A stretch of 64,000 nucleotides of DNA from Mumia sp. Pv4-285 (GTDB lineage: Bacteria; Actinomycetota; Actinomycetes; Propionibacteriales; Nocardioidaceae). The notes under the pieces are model-generated. The model saw nothing but the letters and a program-made list of their open reading frames with translations. It was not told the origin of the DNA and ran no database searches. Each line of letters begins with the position of its first letter. Within the stretch, counting starts at the first letter, position 1. The stretch is taken from assembly GCF_041320275.1 (NCBI RefSeq), contig NZ_CP162023.1, positions 248,001-312,000 of the forward strand, in the 5' to 3' direction. The translations under genes were made by a program, and so were the position numbers. Shown here piece after piece: positions 34,539-42,483 of the stretch.

Positions 34539-36656
34539 ATGCGTGTGAAGCGTGCGTGGGGAGTCGGCCCGGCAGCGGGCGTGATGGTCTCGGGGCTGCT
34601 GGTCGCGGGGTTGGCGACCGTTCCGGCGAACGGCGCCGTCCCGGCCGGTGGAGACCGCGGCCATGGCGGCCCGCTCACCGTCGAGACTGTCTCGAACCCG
34701 CGGCCCAGCCTGGTCAGCGGCGGAGACGTCCTGGTCCGCGTGAAGGGGGCCGGTGACGGGCGCGTGACGCTCCTCGTCAACGGCCGCCGTACGGATGCGT
34801 CCCTGGTCGAGCAGCCTGACGGGAGCCGCCTCGGCCTCGTCGACGGTCTGCGCAACGGCATCAACATCGTCTCCGCCCACTCCGGGTGGCGCCTCGGTGC
34901 TCGCGTGGTCAACAACCACCGCATCCAGGGGCCGGTGCTCTCCGGGCCGCAGCAGACACCGTTCTACTGCGAGACCGAGGCGTTCGGGCTGGGTGCGTCG
35001 ACGCAGCCGGACTGCGACGCGGCCACGAAGGTCACCTACCAGTACCGAGCAGGCAACGCCTTCAAGGCGCTCGCCGACCCGAGCCAGGTCCCGGCCGACG
35101 CGTCCACGGTGACGGTCGGCGGGCGGACGTTCCCGTACGTCGTCCGTCTCGAGACCGGCACGATCGACCGCGCCGTCTACCAGGTCGCTGGGCTCTACGA
35201 CGGCACCGACCCGTCGCCGACGGCGCCGGAGGCCACCTGGAACGACCGCCTCGTCTACACGTTCGGCGGCGGCTGCAACGGCGGCTACCACCAGGGCGCG
35301 AGCACCGGCGGCGTGCTCGACGACTCCATGCTCTCCAAGGGGTACGTCGTCGCCTCGTCGTCGCTCAACGTGCTCGACAACAACTGCAGCCCGATCATCT
35401 CCGCCGAGGCGGCGATGATGGTCAAGGAGCACGTCGTCGAGACGTACGGCGAGCCGCTGCACACCATCGGGTGGGGCGGCTCCGGCGGTGCGATCCAGCA
35501 GTACACGATCGCCGAGACGTACCCCGGCATCGTCGACGGCATCATCCCGAGCATCGGCTTCCCCGACGTCGCCACGACCAACGGCCCCAACGCCGACTGC
35601 CGGCTGCTCCAGCGGTTCTACGCGGGGGACGGGGCGTCGTGGACGGCCGAGCAGAAGCGCGCGGTCACCGGGTTCCTCAACCTCAGCAGCTGCCTGTCGT
35701 GGGACGTCGCCTTCGCGAACCGGATCACCGCCACCGACTCCTGCCCGGCAGTCATCCCCGTCGAGGTGCGCTGGAACGCCGCGACCAACCCCGACGGAGT
35801 GCGCTGCGCCGCGATGGAGCAGTTCGTCAACCAGGTCGGGCGTGACTCGGAGACCGGCTTCGTCCGTAGCCCGCTCGACAACATCGGGCAGCAGTACGGC
35901 CTCGCCGCGCTGTCGTCCGGTGCGATCGGCGCGGAGCAGTTCGTCACGCTCAACGAGAAGATCGGCGGGTACGACCCGGCTGGCGCCGTCGTGCCTGAGC
36001 GGAGCCGCGCGGATCTCAAGGCCGTGCGCGGGTCGTACCGGTACGGGATCCTCAACTCCGCATCGCGAGGCCTCGCGGAGACCCCGATCATCGACCTCCG
36101 GACGTACGCGGACGTGGCCGGCGTCCCCGCGAACTTCCACACCGCGGAGTGGTCGTTCGTGATGCGCGAACGACTGCGCAAGGCCAACGGTGACGCCGAC
36201 AACCAGGTGATCGTCGCGCACCTGCCGCTGCCGGCGCTCACGGCCGCGGCGTACGCCCACGCGCTGTCGTCGATGGACGCGTGGCTGACCGCGATCGGTG
36301 AGGACTCCGCTCGCGGGTCGAAGGCGGCGAAGGTGGTGCGGAACAAGCCGGCGGCGCTCACCGACGGGTGCTACCTGCCGACTGGCCAGCTCGTCGGCAC
36401 GGACTGGGCAGCGGGTGGCGACGCGTGCGCGTCGATCTACAAGATCGGCTCGAACCCGCGCCAGGTGGCCGGTCAGTCGAAGGCGCAGGACGTTCTGGCC
36501 TGCGCGCTGAAGCCGATCCGCTGGTCGGACTACGGGGTGACGTTCAGCGCCGACCAGAAGGCGCGGCTGAAGGCGGCGTTCCCGGACGGCGTGTGCGACT
36601 ACACCAAGAAGTCGCGCGGCTGGGTGCCTCCAGCGAGCACCTGGCAGCGGTTCTGA
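34539..36656 (+). CDS. Secreted DUF6351 protein, alpha/beta-hydrolase fold
   Basis: 705 residues. A signal peptide covers about 1-30. The DUF6351 family is large secreted proteins with a hydrolase-like core; a tannase/feruloyl-esterase-like layout is suggested by FGGGCNGGYHQG near 246-257 and the nucleophile elbow GWGGSGGAI with Ser315. Cysteine pairs are plentiful, as expected for an extracellular enzyme. Substrate unknown (an ester or polyester is plausible). ATG 34539 is preferred over GTG 34533; GAGAGG lies upstream. A strong terminator follows. Confidence 0.78.
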   Translation: MRVKRAWGVGPAAGVMVSGLLVAGLATVPANGAVPAGGDRGHGGPLTVETVSNPRPSLVSGGDVLVRVKGAGDGRVTLLVNGRRTDASLVEQPDGSRLGLVDGLRNGINIVSAHSGWRLGARVVNNHRIQGPVLSGPQQTPFYCETEAFGLGASTQPDCDAATKVTYQYRAGNAFKALADPSQVPADASTVTVGGRTFPYVVRLETGTIDRAVYQVAGLYDGTDPSPTAPEATWNDRLVYTFGGGCNGGYHQGASTGGVLDDSMLSKGYVVASSSLNVLDNNCSPIISAEAAMMVKEHVVETYGEPLHTIGWGGSGGAIQQYTIAETYPGIVDGIIPSIGFPDVATTNGPNADCRLLQRFYAGDGASWTAEQKRAVTGFLNLSSCLSWDVAFANRITATDSCPAVIPVEVRWNAATNPDGVRCAAMEQFVNQVGRDSETGFVRSPLDNIGQQYGLAALSSGAIGAEQFVTLNEKIGGYDPAGAVVPERSRADLKAVRGSYRYGILNSASRGLAETPIIDLRTYADVAGVPANFHTAEWSFVMRERLRKANGDADNQVIVAHLPLPALTAAAYAHALSSMDAWLTAIGEDSARGSKAAKVVRNKPAALTDGCYLPTGQLVGTDWAAGGDACASIYKIGSNPRQVAGQSKAQDVLACALKPIRWSDYGVTFSADQKARLKAAFPDGVCDYTKKSRGWVPPASTWQRF

Positions 36657-36675
36657 CCGACTGAGCACGACAGCC

Positions 36676-36709
36676 GAAGGCCCGGACCGCATGAGCGGTC
36701 CGGGCCTTC
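36676..36709. terminator. Bidirectional rho-independent terminator
   Basis: A perfect 15-bp stem, GAAGGCCCGGACCGC with its complement, around the loop ATGA. It serves both the DUF6351 gene and the convergent tRNA-Ser gene. Confidence 0.92.
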
Positions 36710-36716
36710 GGGCGTG

Positions 36717-36804
36717 TGGCGGAGGATAGGGGATTCGAACCCCTGAGGGCGTTAACCCAACACGCTTTCCAAGCGTGCGCACTAGGCCACTATGCGAATC
36801 CTCC
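36717..36804 (-). tRNA. tRNA-Ser(GGA)
   Basis: 88 nt including an encoded CCA. Acceptor arms GGAGGAT/ATCCTCC, anticodon stem CACGC/GCGTG with loop TTGGAAA, anticodon GGA, a long class II variable arm and GGTTCGAATCC T-arm. Confidence 0.95.
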
Positions 36805-36889
36805 GCGAGCAGGGTACCCGTTCGGGCTCCGCCGTCTGAAATCCGGGGTACGGGTCCGGCCCCGGCGTCGAGCGGTTGCCCGGACTGCG

Positions 36890-36895
36890 TAGGAT
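36890..36895 (+). promoter_or_regulatory. Probable -10 of the SRP RNA gene
   Basis: TAGGAT, with the RNA 5' end expected about 5-7 nt downstream. The promoter lies between the two divergent RNA genes. Confidence 0.55.
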
Positions 36896-36898
36896 GGT

Positions 36899-36991
36899 TC
36901 CAGTCCCTCGCGCGGCGGTATCTCGCCCAACTCCCCCAGGGCCGGAAGGCAGCAAGGGTAAGTGAGCTCTATCGGGTGCGCGAGGGACCTT
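36899..36991 (+). ncRNA. ffs: Signal recognition particle RNA (4.5S, small bacterial type)
   Basis: The conserved apical core GGCCGGAAGGCAGCAAGGGT (36940-36959) is the Ffh-binding loop. The ends pair: GTCCCTCGCGC (from 36903) with GCGCGAGGGAC (36978-36988). Its place between tRNA-Ser and dnaX is the standard actinobacterial location. Confidence 0.95.
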
Positions 36992-37062
36992 TTCATGTCC
37001 TGACGCCGCCCGGACCTGTGCACAACCACGCGCGTGGTCGTCAGCGGGAGCATCCTGGCTGG

Positions 37063-37653
37063 ATGTTCCTCGCCGAGCCACCGCACGACGACCGGGTCCG
37101 CGCGCTCTACGACGACGATCGTGGGAGCGACGGCTACGTCAACAACCTGACGCGCCTGTGGGCGTGGCGCCCCGACGTCGAGGCCGCCGCCAGGGCCGCA
37201 CGCGCAGCCGTGGCCGACGACAGCGCCTTGACCGACGAGGACCGTGCCGCCCTCGTCGTGGCAGCCGCGACTGCTCGACAGGACTCGTACTGCGCCCTGG
37301 CGTGGGGTCGCCGGCTCGCGGAGCTCACCGACCCGGCCACGGCCGCCAGCGTGCTTCGGGGAGACACCGACGCCGTGGATCCGCGGATCGCCGCGCTGTC
37401 GGCCTGGGCGACCCAGGTGGTCCGCGACCCGAACGCGACGACACCCGACGACGTCGACCGGCTGCGGGAGGTCGGGCTGGGTGACCGCGAGATCTTCGAG
37501 GCGACGGCGTTCGTGGCGCTGCGCCTCGCCTTCTCGACGGTCAACGACGCGCTCGGCGCGGAGCCTGACCGGCAGCTCGTCGACCGGGCGCCGGCCGAGG
37601 TTGCTGGGGCGGTGACGTTCGGGCGTACGCCTCCGGAGGCGCCGTCGGCCTGA
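37063..37653 (+). CDS. AhpD/carboxymuconolactone decarboxylase-like protein
   Basis: 196 residues, all-helical, resembling peroxidase-related AhpD-fold proteins (YVNNLTRLWAWRP near 26-38; ALVVAAATARQDSYCALAWG near 64-83). The fold normally carries a Cys-x-x-Cys or Cys-x-x-x-His redox pair after a Glu; here only one Cys (near 78) is seen and the histidine position is Gly, so peroxidase activity is doubtful. ATG 37063 begins after the SRP RNA; the long in-frame extension upstream would run through that RNA and is rejected. Confidence 0.75.
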   Translation: MFLAEPPHDDRVRALYDDDRGSDGYVNNLTRLWAWRPDVEAAARAARAAVADDSALTDEDRAALVVAAATARQDSYCALAWGRRLAELTDPATAASVLRGDTDAVDPRIAALSAWATQVVRDPNATTPDDVDRLREVGLGDREIFEATAFVALRLAFSTVNDALGAEPDRQLVDRAPAEVAGAVTFGRTPPEAPSA

Positions 37654-37681
37654 TCGCGGACTGTCCCATGGCTTGTCATCC

Positions 37682-37743
37682 TGTGGGCAAGCTGTGGATG
37701 AACTCGCCCGATCTGTGGATGGTTCTCCACTGCCTGTGTATGA
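37682..37743. promoter_or_regulatory. Four phased TGTGG-type repeats (DnaA-box-like)
   Basis: TGTGGGCAA (37682), TGTGGATGA (37693), TGTGGATGG (37714) and TGTGTATGA (37735) are spaced 11, 21 and 21 bp, close to whole helical turns. Each differs by one or two bases from the E. coli DnaA box in reverse orientation. They lie in the 318-bp gene-free gap before dnaX. Confidence 0.45.
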
Positions 37744-37811
37744 CCCTCTGGATAGTCGGAAAAGTCCGGCGAGACCCTTGCACGCCGTCTTGCCAACAGG
37801 TAGGACAGAGC

Positions 37812-37885
37812 AGGTGCGCCTCGGGCGCCATGCGATGAAGCAAACCCCCGGAAGGCCCCGCGACGCCGATGTGTCGTGGGGCCTT
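37812..37885 (+). ncRNA. Candidate small RNA between AhpD-like gene and dnaX
   Basis: A -35-like TTGCAC (37778-37783), a 17-bp spacer and -10-like TAGGAC (37801-37806) precede about 75 nt that end in a 13-bp hairpin (37852-37885). No ORF fits. Purely predicted; it could instead be a leader hairpin. Confidence 0.3.
37852..37885 (+). terminator. Stem-loop in the dnaX upstream region
   Basis: AAGGCCCCGCGAC pairs with GTCGTGGGGCCTT (one G-T pair) around an 8-nt loop. No U-run follows, which is common for actinobacterial terminators. Confidence 0.55.
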
Positions 37886-37959
37886 GCGCATCGCAGGGGT
37901 GCCGCGCTCGATGCCCACATCCGCCGCAGGAGGGCCTGCGGGACGTCAGGGACGATCGT

Positions 37960-37965
37960 TAGGGT
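37960..37965 (+). promoter_or_regulatory. Leaderless -10 element before GTG 37972 (dnaX)
   Basis: TAGGGT ends exactly 6 nt before the dnaX GTG. Confidence 0.6.
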
Positions 37966-37971
37966 TGATGC

Positions 37972-39999
37972 GTGGACGAACCTATGGCTCTGTACCGGCG
38001 CTACCGCCCGGAGACGTTCGCCGAGGTGATCGGCCAGTCGCACGTGACCGATCCGTTGCGGCACGCGCTCGCCAACAACCGCGTGAACCACGCGTACCTC
38101 TTCTCCGGCCCCCGCGGGTGCGGCAAGACGACGAGCGCCCGCATCCTTGCGCGCGCCCTCAACTGCGAGAAGGCTCCGATCGCCGATCCGTGCGGCGAGT
38201 GCCAGAGCTGCCGCGACCTCGCGCGCGGCGGGCCCGGCAGCATCGACGTCATCGAGATCGACGCCGCGAGCCACGGCGGCGTCGACGATGCCCGAGACCT
38301 GCGCGAGCGGGCGTTCTTCGCCCCGGTCAACAGCCGCTACAAGGTCTACATCATCGACGAGGCCCACATGGTCTCGAGCCAGGGCTTCAACGCGCTGCTC
38401 AAGCTCGTCGAGGAGCCGCCGCCCCACCTCAAGTTCATCTTCGCGACGACCGAGCCCGAGAAGGTCATCGGCACGATCCGTTCGCGGACCCACCACTACC
38501 CCTTCCGGCTCGTCCCACCGAAGACGCTCACCGCGTACCTCGAGGAGCTCGGCCGTACGGAGGGCGTCCCGCTCGAGGCAACCGCCCTGCCGCTGGTGGT
38601 GCGGGCCGGCGGTGGTTCGGTGCGTGACACGCTCAGCGTCCTCGACCAGCTGATCGCCGGCGCCGACGACGCGGGCGTGACGTACGACCTCGCCGCCGCG
38701 CTGCTCGGCTACACGCCCGACTCGTTGCTCGACGAGGTCATCGACGCCTTTGCGGCCGGCGACGGCGGCGCCGTGTTCGCGGCGGTCGACAAGGTCGTCG
38801 AGACCGGGCAGGACCCGCGGCGCTTCGCCGAGGACCTGCTCCAGCGGCTGCGCGACCTCGTGATCGTCGCCAACGTCCCCGACGCGATCGGGATCGGCCT
38901 GATCGACATCCCCGGCGACCGTGCCGAGCGGGTCGAGAACCAGGCCTCACGGTTCGGTCGCGCCGACCTGACCCGTGCCGCCGACGTGGTCAGCGCCGGC
39001 CTCACCGAGCTGCGCGGCGCGACCGCACCGCGGCTGCTGCTCGAGCTGATCTGTGCTCGCATCCTCCTGCCGGGAGCCGACGCGACCCCGGACGGCATCC
39101 AGGCCCGACTCGACCGCATCGAGCGGCGCCTCTCGATGGTGGGCGACGCACCCGCACCGGTCCCGCCGGTCGCGGCGGCTGCCCCCACCGTCCCGTCGGT
39201 CGAGGCACCACCCGCTCCGCCGGTCGAGGTGTCTGCCCCTCCGCCGGTCGAGGTGTCTGCCCCTCCGCCGGTCGAGGCGCGAAGCGATCGAGACCAGGTC
39301 TCGATGCAGGCTCCGCCAGCGCTCCGCCCGCCCTCGACCAGCGGAGAGGGTGCCCCGGTCGAAGCCTCCGCTCCCACTGGCGTCCCCGGTGTCGCCGACG
39401 TCCGGCGGCTGTGGCCCGACATCCTCGACAAGGTCCGCGTGATCCGTCGGTTCACCTGGGTCATGCTCAGCCAGAACGCCCAGGTCCACTCCCTCGAAGG
39501 CACCACGCTCACGATCGGTCTCGTCAACGGCGGTGCGCGAGACTCGTTCGCCCGCAGCGGGTCGGACGCGATCCTGGTCCAGGCGCTGACCGACGTGCTC
39601 GGTGGGACGTGGCGCGTCGAGGCGGTCGTCGATCCCAGTGCGGGCAGCGCTCCGACGCCGGGCCGGTCCCCGGCTCCCCAGCGGCCCGCTGAGCCCACCC
39701 CCCAGCAGCCCCCGCCTGCCGACGGGCCGACCGAAGGTGGCGAGGCGCCGCAGGCTCGTGCTGCCGAGGCGCCCGAGGCGCCTTCTTCCGCCGCGCCGGT
39801 GCGCGAGCGGGCGAGCGCGGACGCGATCGCTGCGGCGCGGGCGAGCATCCGCGACGACGCCGGGCGGCCGGAGGCGTACGACCCCGACCATCACGCCCGC
39901 GCCGACGACCCGGCGATGGACAACGACGGGCTGAGTCACGAGGAGCTGCTCAGCAGGACCCTCGGCGCGCAGGTCATCAGCGAGATCCCGCACGACTAG
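37972..39999 (+). CDS. dnaX: DNA polymerase III subunit gamma/tau
   Basis: 675 residues. Clamp-loader AAA+ module: Walker A GPRGCGKT at 46-53, zinc-binding Cys65, Cys74, Cys77 and Cys80, Walker B YIIDEAH at 126-132, and the arginine-finger segment IRSRTHH near 167. Domain III ends near 375. The C-terminal tau part is Pro/Ala-rich with a conserved block (about 465-545, VRRLWPDILDKVRVIRRFTW). Residues 432-458 are translated from a head-to-head pair of dispersed family A repeats, preceded by 'PPPVEVSA' tandem units. GTG start with a leaderless promoter. Confidence 0.95.
   Translation: MDEPMALYRRYRPETFAEVIGQSHVTDPLRHALANNRVNHAYLFSGPRGCGKTTSARILARALNCEKAPIADPCGECQSCRDLARGGPGSIDVIEIDAASHGGVDDARDLRERAFFAPVNSRYKVYIIDEAHMVSSQGFNALLKLVEEPPPHLKFIFATTEPEKVIGTIRSRTHHYPFRLVPPKTLTAYLEELGRTEGVPLEATALPLVVRAGGGSVRDTLSVLDQLIAGADDAGVTYDLAAALLGYTPDSLLDEVIDAFAAGDGGAVFAAVDKVVETGQDPRRFAEDLLQRLRDLVIVANVPDAIGIGLIDIPGDRAERVENQASRFGRADLTRAADVVSAGLTELRGATAPRLLLELICARILLPGADATPDGIQARLDRIERRLSMVGDAPAPVPPVAAAAPTVPSVEAPPAPPVEVSAPPPVEVSAPPPVEARSDRDQVSMQAPPALRPPSTSGEGAPVEASAPTGVPGVADVRRLWPDILDKVRVIRRFTWVMLSQNAQVHSLEGTTLTIGLVNGGARDSFARSGSDAILVQALTDVLGGTWRVEAVVDPSAGSAPTPGRSPAPQRPAEPTPQQPPPADGPTEGGEAPQARAAEAPEAPSSAAPVRERASADAIAAARASIRDDAGRPEAYDPDHHARADDPAMDNDGLSHEELLSRTLGAQVISEIPHD
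39265..39344. repeat. Family A repeats in inverted pair inside dnaX
   Basis: CCGCCGGTCGAGGCGCGAAG plus CGATCGAGACC (39265-39295) is the complement of the unit at 11131. It is followed from 39297 by GGTCTCGAT... and ends CCCTCGACCAGCGG, a diverged forward unit. Both are in frame and without stops. The 27-bp Pro/Val/Glu repeats just upstream (39192-39264) share the core CCGGTCGAGG. Confidence 0.85.
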
Positions 40000-40005
40000 G
40001 TGGCC

Positions 40006-40053
40006 GTGGCGGGAGTTCGCCGACTCGTTGCCACGATGTCGTGTTCCCGCCAC
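40006..40053 (+). terminator. Probable dnaX terminator
   Basis: GTGGCGGGA (40006-40014) pairs with TCCCGCCAC (40045-40053), with a 30-nt loop, followed by CTCTCTTCGCTT. Confidence 0.45.
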
Positions 40054-40086
40054 CTCTCTTCGCTTCGTTGGGTGAGTCCCGCACTC

Positions 40087-40103
40087 GTCACGAGCCTCGT
40101 GAC
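40087..40103. promoter_or_regulatory. 17-bp perfect palindrome upstream of secreted-protein gene
   Basis: GTCACGAG, one central C, then CTCGTGAC, ending 17 bp before ATG 40121. It is likely a repressor operator over the promoter or leader; the binding protein is unknown. Confidence 0.5.
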
Positions 40104-40120
40104 AGCGACGAGAGGAACCC

Positions 40121-41314
40121 ATGCGCACGTCCACCCTGCGAGCCGCCGCGATCGCCGCGACCGCCGCGACGGTCCTGCTCACCACCACGCAAGCCTCGGC
40201 GAGCCCCGAGGCGACCTCCCGCCCGGACGCGGGCTCGGTCGCCCACGGCGGCCAGGAGCCGAAGCTGCCCCGCCACATCGACGGCGGTGCGTGGCCGACG
40301 AGCCACGTCCAGGGTGCCGCGATCGACCGGCGCCGCGGCATCGTCTACTGGTCGTTCACCCAGATGCTGGTGAAGACCGACCTCGAGGGCAACGTCCTCG
40401 GCACCGTCACGGGCCTCACGGGCCACCTCGGTGACCTGGACATCAACCCCAAGGACGGACGCATCTACGGATCGTTGGAGTACAAGGCGGAGAAGGCCTT
40501 CTACATCGCCGTCTTCGACGGTGACGCGATCGACCGCGTCGGCATGGACGCCGAGGCCGACGGCGTGATGACGACCGTCTACCTCCCGGAGGTCGTCGAG
40601 GACTTCACCGCCGACATGGACGGCAACGGCGTCTTCGACGGTGACGTCGCGGCCACTCCCGACCACCGCTACGGCAGCAGCGGCATCGACGGCGTCGCGT
40701 TCGGTCCTGCGGACGGCAAGCGCCACGGCAAGGGCAAGCAGGTCCTGCGGGTCGCGTACGGCGTCTACGCGAACAACGAGCGCATCGACAACGACAACCA
40801 GGTCCTGCTCGAGTACGACGTGTCGGGCTGGCGTCGCTACGAGCGCCCGCTCGAACAGTCCGCGCCACACCACAACGGCCCGCGCGAGGTCCGCAACAAG
40901 TTCTTCGTCCACACCGGCAACACCAGGTACGGGGTGCAGAACCTCGAGTACGACGAGGCGTCCCGCCACTGGTTCCTCGCCGTCTACCAGGGCACCAAGC
41001 CGTCGTTCCCGAACTACTCGCTCTTCGTCGTCGACGGTGACCGCGCGCCGTACGAGCAGGTCGTCCGCGGGCAGGCCGCGCCGGAGCTCGGTGACCACCT
41101 GTCGCTGCTGCCGCAGGGCCAGTACGACCCGGTGTCCTCGACGTTCGGCTGGACCTTCGACGCGTCGTACGGGTTGGTCTCGGTCGGGGGCGGCTACTTC
41201 TACGGCGCCTCGGGTCGCAGGGTCGTCGAGAACGGCACGGCGTTGCAGACGGGGGCGCTCGACCTGTACCGCTGGACCGGCAAGGCGCCGACGCCGTTCG
41301 AGAAGGTGGAGTAG
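40121..41314 (+). CDS. Secreted protein of unknown function, beta-propeller-like
   Basis: 397 residues with a clear signal peptide (1-28, TTTQASA). I do not recognise the family. The sequence has repeated short strands with W/Y and D-G turns (IDRRRGIVYWSF, INPKDGRIYGSLEY, LAVYQGTKPSFPNYSLFVVDG), suggesting a propeller, and a DMDGNGVFDGD stretch near 166-176 like a calcium-binding loop. GAGAGGAA precedes the ATG. A perfect palindrome lies just upstream, so expression is probably repressor-controlled. The TAG stop runs into a family A repeat. Confidence 0.75.
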   Translation: MRTSTLRAAAIAATAATVLLTTTQASASPEATSRPDAGSVAHGGQEPKLPRHIDGGAWPTSHVQGAAIDRRRGIVYWSFTQMLVKTDLEGNVLGTVTGLTGHLGDLDINPKDGRIYGSLEYKAEKAFYIAVFDGDAIDRVGMDAEADGVMTTVYLPEVVEDFTADMDGNGVFDGDVAATPDHRYGSSGIDGVAFGPADGKRHGKGKQVLRVAYGVYANNERIDNDNQVLLEYDVSGWRRYERPLEQSAPHHNGPREVRNKFFVHTGNTRYGVQNLEYDEASRHWFLAVYQGTKPSFPNYSLFVVDGDRAPYEQVVRGQAAPELGDHLSLLPQGQYDPVSSTFGWTFDASYGLVSVGGGYFYGASGRRVVENGTALQTGALDLYRWTGKAPTPFEKVE

Positions 41315-41391
41315 GTCTCGATCGCTTGTCCTGAGGTGCCCAAGCTTGCGAGGGCTGCTCGAAGGGCTTCGCGCCTCGACCAGCAAGCTTG
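41314..41391. repeat. Diverged family A repeat
   Basis: Starts GGTCTCGATCGCTT inside the stop codon of the secreted-protein gene and ends GCTTCGCGCCTCGACCAGC. A 34-bp insert containing AAGCTT separates the halves. Confidence 0.75.
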
Positions 41392-41424
41392 TGGACTGCG
41401 GCCCCACGCCGACGCGTCGTTCCG

Positions 41425-41430
41425 TACGCT
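41425..41430 (+). promoter_or_regulatory. -10 element upstream of the alpha/beta hydrolase
   Basis: TACGCT ends 6 nt before an in-frame GTG at 41437, although a Shine-Dalgarno-led ATG follows at 41479. Either it drives a leaderless longer form or gives a ~43-nt leader. Confidence 0.45.
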
Positions 41431-41478
41431 GTGGGCGTGGTGGCCGCGGTCCGTCGGCCCGGCGAGAGGAGCACACCG

Positions 41479-42483
41479 ATGAGCAGCTGGCAGGCGGACG
41501 TCCTCGGCGACGGCTACGAGCAGCGCCGGATCGACCTCGGCACCGATCCGGACGGTGAGGGCGCGATCGACGCGACCCTCGTACGCCGGGTGCCGCGCGC
41601 AGGCGAGCAGACGACGGGTGCCGTCCTCTACGTCCACGGCTTCACCGACTACTTCTTCCAGACCGAGCTCGCGGACTTCTTCGCCGACCGCGGGATGGCG
41701 TTCTACGCGCTCGACCTCCGCAAGTGCGGTCGGTCGCTCCAGCCGGGACACACGGCGCACTACGTGTCCGACCTCGCGATGTACGACGCCGAGCTCGAGC
41801 AGGCGTTGGCGATCGTCCGTGAGGAGACGGGCTCCGACGTGCTGCTGGCCGCTCACTCGACGGGCGGCCTCATCCTCCCGCTGTGGCTGGACCGACGTCG
41901 TCGGTCGAGCGGCGTCCGCGGTGACGGCGTGTCCGGGCTCGTGCTCAACAGCCCCTGGTTCGACCTGCAGGGACCCGCTCTCGGGCGTTCGATCGGCACT
42001 GAGCTCATCAAGGTCGTCGGTCGGCTCAAGCCCACCGGTGTCATCAAGCTTCCGCCGGGAGACTCGTACGGCCAGAGCCTCGCGCAGACCGGAGAGTGGG
42101 ACTACGACGTGGCGTGGAAGCCGCTCGCCGGGTTCCCGGTGACGTACGGGTGGATGCGCGCGATCCGCGTCGGCCACGCGAGGCTGCACCGCGGGCTCGA
42201 CATCGGCGTGCCGGCGCTGGTGCTGCGCTCGACCCGCACGCACTTCGCTCCGGAGTACTCCGAGAAGACCGACACCGCCGACGCCGTGCTCGACGTCCGC
42301 CAGATCGCCCGGTGGTGCGGCTGCCTCGGCAACGACACCCGGGTCGTGCCGATCCCGGACGCACGCCACGACGTGTTCCTCTCGCTCGCCGAGCCGCGAC
42401 GCCGTGCGTACGAGGCGGTGGACGCGTGGCTGAGGCACGACGCCGCGCTGCTGACGGCGGTCCCGGAGCCCGCTGCGGAATGA
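41479..42483 (+). CDS. Alpha/beta hydrolase (serine aminopeptidase S33/lysophospholipase-like)
   Basis: 334 residues. Oxyanion-hole YVHGFTDY near 51-58, nucleophile elbow AAHSTGG with Ser127, and a terminal DARHDVFLS segment with the catalytic His near 297. Resembles monoacylglycerol lipase/lysophospholipase-type hydrolases; substrate unknown. ATG 41479 has GAGAGGAG 7 nt upstream; an in-frame GTG at 41437 with a leaderless -10 would add 14 residues. The stop overlaps the pab gene ATG (ATGA), so the two are co-translated. Confidence 0.87.
   Translation: MSSWQADVLGDGYEQRRIDLGTDPDGEGAIDATLVRRVPRAGEQTTGAVLYVHGFTDYFFQTELADFFADRGMAFYALDLRKCGRSLQPGHTAHYVSDLAMYDAELEQALAIVREETGSDVLLAAHSTGGLILPLWLDRRRRSSGVRGDGVSGLVLNSPWFDLQGPALGRSIGTELIKVVGRLKPTGVIKLPPGDSYGQSLAQTGEWDYDVAWKPLAGFPVTYGWMRAIRVGHARLHRGLDIGVPALVLRSTRTHFAPEYSEKTDTADAVLDVRQIARWCGCLGNDTRVVPIPDARHDVFLSLAEPRRRAYEAVDAWLRHDAALLTAVPEPAAE

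Noticed and set aside
34458-36782. 774-codon minus-strand frame opposite the DUF6351 gene
   Set aside because: Runs through the terminator and tRNA-Ser and lacks any domain; shadow frame.
36775-37062. N-terminal extension of the AhpD-like protein
   Set aside because: The open frame continues upstream only through the SRP RNA and tRNA genes.
37682-37743. Chromosomal replication origin
   Set aside because: DnaA-like boxes are few and degenerate, and dnaA, dnaN and an AT-rich unwinding region are missing.
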